Below are positions 59,950-64,000 of a stretch of DNA of 64,000 bases, one piece after another. The position numbers and the translations under genes were made by a program. The stretch's first letter is position 1. Each line of letters begins with the position of its first letter. A model generated the notes under the pieces. That model worked only from the letters and a program-made list of their open reading frames with translations, was not told the DNA's origin and did not search any database. Origin of the DNA: Maricaulis sp048270265 (GTDB lineage: Bacteria > Pseudomonadota > Alphaproteobacteria > Caulobacterales > Maricaulaceae); contig NZ_JBLWTD010000006.1 in NCBI RefSeq assembly GCF_048270265.1, forward strand, positions 62,001 through 126,000, in the 5' to 3' direction.

Positions 59950-61654
59950 ACTGTTCGGCAATATCTCACCCGCCCTTCCGATTATCATCGCCGGGCTGAT
60001 CGCGGCCGTCGTGCCGAACAATCTGGTTCGCAAGGTCCTGGCGCTGGTCGCGCCGGTGCTGGCCGGGCTGTGCTGGTATTCGCTCGATATCGGGCATTAC
60101 GGCATTGTCGAATTCGGCGGCTTCACGCTCGAAACCCTGCGCTATGACGAACTCAGCCGCATCTGGGGCCTGATCTTCATCATCGCCGCCTTCCTCAACG
60201 GGCTTTACGGCCTGCACGAGAAGGACCGCATCACCGATGCCGCCGGGCTGATCTATGCCGGCGGCGCGCTCGGCGCCGTGTTTGCCGGCGATCTGATGAC
60301 GCTCTTCCTGTTCTGGGAAGTGACCGCGATCTCCTCGGTCTTCCTGATCTGGAGCGCGCGCAACAAGGCCGCCACCAAGGCCGGCCTGCGCTATCTGGCC
60401 ATCCATGTCCTGTCGGGCGTACTCTTGCTGACCGGTGCGGTGATCCATGCCGGTGAGACCGGCAGCTGGGCGTTTGAGCATATCGGCCTCAACACGCCGG
60501 GCGGCTTCCTGATCTTCATTGCCTTCGGCATCAAGTGCGCCTTCCCCTTCCTGCACAACTGGCTGCAGGACGCCTATCCCAAGGCGACGGTGGTGGGCAC
60601 GGTGATCCTGTCAGCTTTCACGACCAAGATGGCGGTCTATGCCCTGGCGCGCGGCTTCGCGGGCGAGGACAGCCTGATCTATATCGGCGCCATCATGACG
60701 ATCTTCCCGGTTTTCTTTGCCGTGGTCGAAAACGATCTGCGCAAGGTTCTGGCCTACTCGCTGAACAACCAGCTCGGCTTCATGGTCGTGGGTATCGGCA
60801 TCGGTACCGATCTGGCGATCAATGGCGCAGCAGCGCACGCCTTCGTGCACATCCTCTACAAGGGCCTGCTGTTCATGAGTATGGGCGCGGTCCTGATGCG
60901 GGTTGGTACGGTCAAGGCCTCCGAGCTGGGCGGGTTGTTCAAGTCCATGCCGGCAACGGCGGTGTTCTGCCTCGTCGGCTCGGCCTCCATTTCCGCCTTC
61001 CCGCTCTTCTCCGGCTTTGTCGCCAAGTCGATGATCCTGGCCGCCGTGGCCCAGGATGGTCACTGGCTGGTCTGGCTGGCCCTCGTCTTCGCTTCGGCCG
61101 GGGTGCTGGAGCACTCGGGGATCAAGATCCCGTTCTTCGCCTTCTTCAGCCATGATCGCGGCCACCGGGTTCGCGAGGCTCCGGTCAACATGCTGATGGC
61201 GATGGGGCTGGGCGCACTGCTGTGCATCTATCTCGGGATCAATTACGGTAAGCTCTACGATTTGCTGCCGTACCAGAACGCGATCTACCAGCCCTATACC
61301 TTCGATCACGTGGTCGGTCAGATGCAGCTCTTGATCGGGGCGATCTTCGCCTTCGCCTTCCTGCTCAAGATCGGTGCCTATCCGGACGAGAAACGGTCGG
61401 TGAACCTGGACACAGACTGGGTCTATCGCCGCTTCGGCGACGGGCTGGCGCGCTGGACCTGGCTGATGCTCGACCGGCTTTCGGCGGCGGCAGGCAATGC
61501 CTGGGGCCGTTTGATGAGCGGCATCGGCGGCCGGCTCTATCAGGTATTCAGTCCTATGGGCGCCCTGAGCCGAGATATCCCCAGTGGGATGCTCGCGATC
61601 TGGACCAGCGCGCTCCTCGCCATCGTCCTGATCATCGCCTATTTTTCGGCCTGA
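59942..61654 (+). CDS. Mrp/NuoL-type antiporter subunit (third copy)
   Basis: 570 residues, 14 or more transmembrane helices. NuoL/M/N-type core: VFAGDLMTLFLFWEVTAISS, GIKCAFPFLHNWLQDAYPKA (Lys, His-x-x-Leu) and YSLNNQLGFMVVGIGIGTDL. The C-terminal part (YPDEKRSVNLDTDWVYRRFG) continues into a long amphipathic stretch and a final helix, as in NuoL-type proteins. It ends the operon; a terminator follows 27 bases later. Confidence 0.88.
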   Translation: MSELFGNISPALPIIIAGLIAAVVPNNLVRKVLALVAPVLAGLCWYSLDIGHYGIVEFGGFTLETLRYDELSRIWGLIFIIAAFLNGLYGLHEKDRITDAAGLIYAGGALGAVFAGDLMTLFLFWEVTAISSVFLIWSARNKAATKAGLRYLAIHVLSGVLLLTGAVIHAGETGSWAFEHIGLNTPGGFLIFIAFGIKCAFPFLHNWLQDAYPKATVVGTVILSAFTTKMAVYALARGFAGEDSLIYIGAIMTIFPVFFAVVENDLRKVLAYSLNNQLGFMVVGIGIGTDLAINGAAAHAFVHILYKGLLFMSMGAVLMRVGTVKASELGGLFKSMPATAVFCLVGSASISAFPLFSGFVAKSMILAAVAQDGHWLVWLALVFASAGVLEHSGIKIPFFAFFSHDRGHRVREAPVNMLMAMGLGALLCIYLGINYGKLYDLLPYQNAIYQPYTFDHVVGQMQLLIGAIFAFAFLLKIGAYPDEKRSVNLDTDWVYRRFGDGLARWTWLMLDRLSAAAGNAWGRLMSGIGGRLYQVFSPMGALSRDIPSGMLAIWTSALLAIVLIIAYFSA

Positions 61655-61680
61655 TATTTCAATCGGGTAAGTAAAGTGCT

Positions 61681-61714
61681 GGCCGCGTGACCCGCAGGGG
61701 TTGCGCGGCCTTTT
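61681..61714 (+). terminator. Terminator after the antiporter operon
   Basis: GGCCGCG-T-GACCC and GGGTT-G-CGCGGCC (61681-61710) pair with a mismatch in the middle and a four-base loop, followed by TTTT (61711-61714). Confidence 0.8.
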
Positions 61715-61823
61715 CTTGCGACCCGATTAGGAATATTATCCCCGCCTGGGTGTGGCCCTCCTAGCATGGGCGGGCCGGGGTGACGGAAAGGACGCTCCGG
61801 TTCGTGAAGATCGGGAGCGCAAG

Positions 61824-62165
61824 ATGACGCAAGATGTTTCAAGGGCGAATGAGGATATCGCCCGGGCCCGTCTGGCCCAGAGTGCAGTTGCCTATGCCTT
61901 TGGCGTCCCGCCGGAGGAACTCGAGGCCCCGACCCGCCGCTCGCGCGAGGCCGCATTCGCCCGCCAGGCCGCCATGTATCTCGCCCATGTCGCATTTGAA
62001 CTGTCCCTGACCCGCGTCGCCCAGGCCTTCGGCCGCGACCGCTCGACGGCGGCCCATGCCTGCCACCGGATCGAGGACCAGCGCGACGATTACGGCTTTG
62101 ACCAATCAATGGACGCGCTGGAGGCCTGCCTGCGCGCGGCACCGCAACCGGGCGAGCCGGGTTGA
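61824..62165 (+). CDS. DnaA-domain-IV-like DNA-binding protein
   Basis: 113 residues from the ATG at 61824. FARQAAMYLAHVAFELSLTR then VAQAFGRDRSTAAHACHRIE is the C-terminal DnaA-type helix-turn-helix, including the FGRDRST-type recognition segment. The AAA+ domain of DnaA is absent, so the protein cannot initiate replication by itself. It might bind DnaA-box-like sites. It is coupled to the DUF6456 gene by a TGATG overlap. Confidence 0.82.
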   Translation: MTQDVSRANEDIARARLAQSAVAYAFGVPPEELEAPTRRSREAAFARQAAMYLAHVAFELSLTRVAQAFGRDRSTAAHACHRIEDQRDDYGFDQSMDALEACLRAAPQPGEPG

Positions 62166-62887
62166 TGCCGGCGGTGTGCGAGACCGAACCGCGCTGGCTA
62201 CGCTGTCTGGCGCGCAAGGGGGCGGCCCTGAAGCCGTGTAGCGAGGCTTCAGGCGGCTTGGCTGTCTATCCCGGCGGCGATCGCCGCCGCCGGCCCCTGG
62301 CCCGCCTTGATGCGCGGCAATTGCGCGAAGCGCTGGCCAGCGGCCTGTTGAGCCAGGATGGCGAGAAGATTGAACTGGGTGCGCCCGGACGCGCGGCGCT
62401 TCGACGGATGCAGGGCGGGGAATTTGCCGGCCAGCATCGCACCATGGCGGCGACATCCATTCTCGGGCAGGACGGGCGGCTTCAGCCGGTTCAGGTCAAT
62501 ACACAGGAAGGCACGCTCGGTCGCTGGGCGGCGTATCTCGATCCGTCCGAACTGGCGGCGGCTGAGCGGTTTTGCGCCGACTATGCCCGTTCCAGCCTGC
62601 ATCAGCAGACAACCCGCAATTGGGACCTGACCGCGCCCGCGCGGCAGAAGGGCTGGCGGGGCGGGCCCGATGCGGTACCGCTCGCCGCGATGGCGGCCAA
62701 GGATCGGGTCATGGACGCACTCTCGGCTGTCGGCACGGGGCTGGAACCGGTTCTGGTGGCAGTGTGTATTCGCGGTGAGGGGATCAGCGCCGTCGAACGC
62801 CGCTTTGGCTGGGCGCAGCGGTCAGGCCGGACGGTCCTGAAGCTGGCGCTGCAGCAATTGGCCCGGCACTACGGCATCACGCGCTAG
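62165..62887 (+). CDS. DUF6456 protein
   Basis: 240 residues from the ATG at 62165. Mid part VQVNTQEGTLGRWAAYLDPS and LDPSELAAAERFCADYARSS, then VLVAVCIRGEGISAVERRFG and WAQRSGRTVLKLALQQLARH, which is a helix-turn-helix-like end of DUF6456. This family is alphaproteobacterial and accompanies DnaA-domain-IV-like proteins. Its function is unknown; DNA binding is plausible from the C-terminal HTH-like region. Convergent with sufE, sharing the stop palindrome CTAG at 62884-62887. Confidence 0.75.
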   Translation: MPAVCETEPRWLRCLARKGAALKPCSEASGGLAVYPGGDRRRRPLARLDARQLREALASGLLSQDGEKIELGAPGRAALRRMQGGEFAGQHRTMAATSILGQDGRLQPVQVNTQEGTLGRWAAYLDPSELAAAERFCADYARSSLHQQTTRNWDLTAPARQKGWRGGPDAVPLAAMAAKDRVMDALSAVGTGLEPVLVAVCIRGEGISAVERRFGWAQRSGRTVLKLALQQLARHYGITR

Positions 62888-63303
62888 GCGGCTGCGGCAC
62901 CGCGGATACGCCCGATCATCGAGTTCAGCCCGTTGGAGCGCTGCGGTGACAGGTGTTCCGACAGGCCGATCCGGCCCAGCACTTCGCGTGCATCGACCGA
63001 CAGGATCTCCTCGCGGCTGCGGCCCGAATACAGGCGCAGCAGCAGGGCGGCGAGGCCGCGCACGATATGGGCATCGCTGTCGGCCCGGAATTCAAGACAA
63101 TCATTCTCGCCGGGTTCGACGATCAGCCAGACCTGGCTGACACAGCCTTTCACGCGGCTTTCCTCGGTGCGCTCTGCCTCTGGCAGTGCGGGGAGGACCT
63201 TGCCCATGTCGATCAGGTAGCGATAGCGCTGTTCCCAGTCGTCCAGCAGATCGAATTCCTCGACCAGATCCTCGACTTCAGCTTGGATTGTGGTGTGTGT
63301 CAT
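62884..63303 (-). CDS. sufE: SufE, cysteine desulfurase activator
   Basis: 139 residues from the ATG at 63303; the GTG at 63306 is adjacent but weaker. RYLIDMGKVLPALPEAERTE, then RVKGCVSQVWLIVEPGEN with the sulfur-accepting Cys54, and GLAALLLRLYSGRSREEILS are SufE. It takes sulfur from SufS in iron-sulfur cluster assembly. No other suf gene is in the window, so it stands apart from the suf operon. Confidence 0.93.
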   Translation of the reverse strand: MTHTTIQAEVEDLVEEFDLLDDWEQRYRYLIDMGKVLPALPEAERTEESRVKGCVSQVWLIVEPGENDCLEFRADSDAHIVRGLAALLLRLYSGRSREEILSVDAREVLGRIGLSEHLSPQRSNGLNSMIGRIRGAAAA

Positions 63304-63368
63304 CACAGCGAGTTAAGGCGCGCTGCGGGCAGGATCAAGGCGCAGTTGCGGTGAAGGTCGCGCCGGGC

Positions 63369-63635
63369 TCAGGAATTCGCCGTGTTGCGCTCGTCAATAG
63401 CCGCTTCGATCCGGTTTGCGGCGAAGCCGGCGAGGAAGTCGCCGAGCTGCACCGCTTCGGCTCCGGCCTCGCAAAGCGCTTCGCGGTCGATACACCAGCT
63501 GCCGAGGGCTTCGCCGGCGTCAATTTGGGTGGACGCCGTGTTGAACTGCAAGTCAAAGCCTTCGCCCGCGAAATCACGTGGAACGAAAACCGACACAATG
63601 GCCAGCCAGAAAGCAGCGCGCAGAAAGAACATCAT
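63369..63635 (-). CDS. DUF5330-family small membrane-anchored protein
   Basis: 88 residues from the ATG at 63635, with GAGG at 63646-63643 seven bases before it; the TTG at 63641 and GTG are dismissed. N-terminal signal anchor (MFFLRAAFWLAIVSVFVP), then a hydrophilic part with two Cys (GSWCIDREALCEAGAEAVQL). This pattern matches DUF5330, a small alphaproteobacterial family of unknown role. It is separated from the flanking genes by 63 and more bases. Confidence 0.7.
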   Translation of the reverse strand: MMFFLRAAFWLAIVSVFVPRDFAGEGFDLQFNTASTQIDAGEALGSWCIDREALCEAGAEAVQLGDFLAGFAANRIEAAIDERNTANS

Positions 63636-63843
63636 CACCAAACCTCATACCAACACCGTTGCCGGTCGTACCGACATTGGTTGCAGGATCGAGGCTAGGG
63701 AAAGTTTTCAGCTATTGCACGCGATTCCGGGGTTTAGCGAAAACAGCGTGCGAAACTGAAGCATTATTTTTGTATAAAATTTGATGTTGTCTCTGATCGG
63801 TACACTTTTCGTTAACCTTTATACCGGTCGCACGTGATCCTAA

Positions 63844-64000
63844 TCAGTCCGTGCCTGTCGCAGCAGACACGCCCAGACAGCGGCTGACATCGAGCAGGGC
63901 ATGCTCGGCGATACAGAAACTGTCTTCATACTTGAAGTGCCCGGCGGCGACGCACTGTTGCAGGTCCAGACGCGCCCAGGTCAGACAGCGTTCCACCACC
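63844..64000 (-). CDS. Cys-rich protein, C-terminal end only
   Basis: The minus frame ending at the TGA at 63846-63844 is open to the window edge (52 codons). It reads WARLDLQQCVAAGHFKYEDS, then FCIAEHALLDVSRCLGVSAA, with four Cys in ~45 residues. It is not recognised. Codon use resembles the other genes and it is on the same strand as the DUF5330 gene, from which it is ~200 bases distant. Confidence 0.5.
   Translation of the reverse strand, partial: VVERCLTWARLDLQQCVAAGHFKYEDSFCIAEHALLDVSRCLGVSAATGTD

Noticed and set aside
1..64000. tRNA, rRNA, CRISPR arrays, transposases or prophage genes
   Set aside because: I looked for these on both strands and found none that I could support.

Overview
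The window looks like chromosomal DNA of a stalked or dimorphic, flagellated alphaproteobacterium of the Caulobacterales/Maricaulales, most likely Maricaulis or a close relative. The reasons are a Caulobacter-type flagellar gene set (FlbT, FlaF, FliX, FlaG, short ~275-residue flagellins, an FlmG-like glycosyltransferase), a CckA-type cell-cycle kinase directly after flhB, CtrA-like boxes (TTAA-N7-TTAAC) and sigma-54 promoters in front of flagellar operons, and uniformly high GC. The assignment is inferred from gene content only. Ten Ns at 40412-40421 mark an assembly gap, so this is a draft contig.

Layout. 1-3833: an incomplete hexapeptide acyltransferase, an unrecognised secreted protein, a MoxR-type ATPase and a cupin. 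3840-10349 (minus): a tightly overlapping operon headed by an FlmG-like TPR glycosyltransferase, followed by a PseG-like hydrolase/transferase, sulfotransferase, ATP-grasp protein, SpsF-type cytidylyltransferase and a NeuB-type synthase that lacks the SAF domain. 10541-15161 (plus): flbT-flaF, three flagellin genes and flaG. Each flagellin gene has a sigma-54 promoter and a hairpin in its leader. 15274-21974: a pseudaminic-acid-type set (PseC, associated methylase, PseI, a formyltransferase, PseG, PseB, PseF) with no recognisable PseH acetyltransferase. 22059-24797: a large beta-propeller-repeat protein, possibly FlaEY-like.

24852-40361 is the basal-body region: flgI-flgJ(cheL)-flbY-like, divergent fliX, a DksA-family gene, flgF-flgG-flgA-flgH, then fliL-fliM-DUF6468-MotE-like and a 1144-residue periplasmic TPR protein, divergent fliO-fliP, and flgB-flgC-fliE. 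40470-46305 holds three tandem DUF885 lipoprotein metallopeptidase-like paralogues. 46418-51119 is fliQ-fliR-flhB-cckA. 51120-52712 is mostly non-coding, with a strongly structured 130-base element, dispersed-repeat-like dyads and an Rnk/GreA-type gene. 52713-53804 is a DUF2336 protein. 53967-61654 is a ten-gene Mrp-like cation/proton antiporter operon whose order recalls the membrane module of MBH-type hydrogenases. 61824-64000 carries a DnaA-domain-IV-like protein, a DUF6456 protein, SufE, a DUF5330 protein and an incomplete gene.

How it fits together: CtrA (through CckA, encoded here) would switch on early flagellar operons (fliX, flgB or fliO, fliQ). Sigma-54 with FlbD at the CGGCAA-N3-TTGCCG palindromes would then switch on flgI, flgF and the flagellin genes. 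FlbT and FlaF would tune flagellin translation, and the two nonulosonate gene sets plus FlmG would glycosylate flagellin, possibly with formyl, methyl and sulfate decorations.
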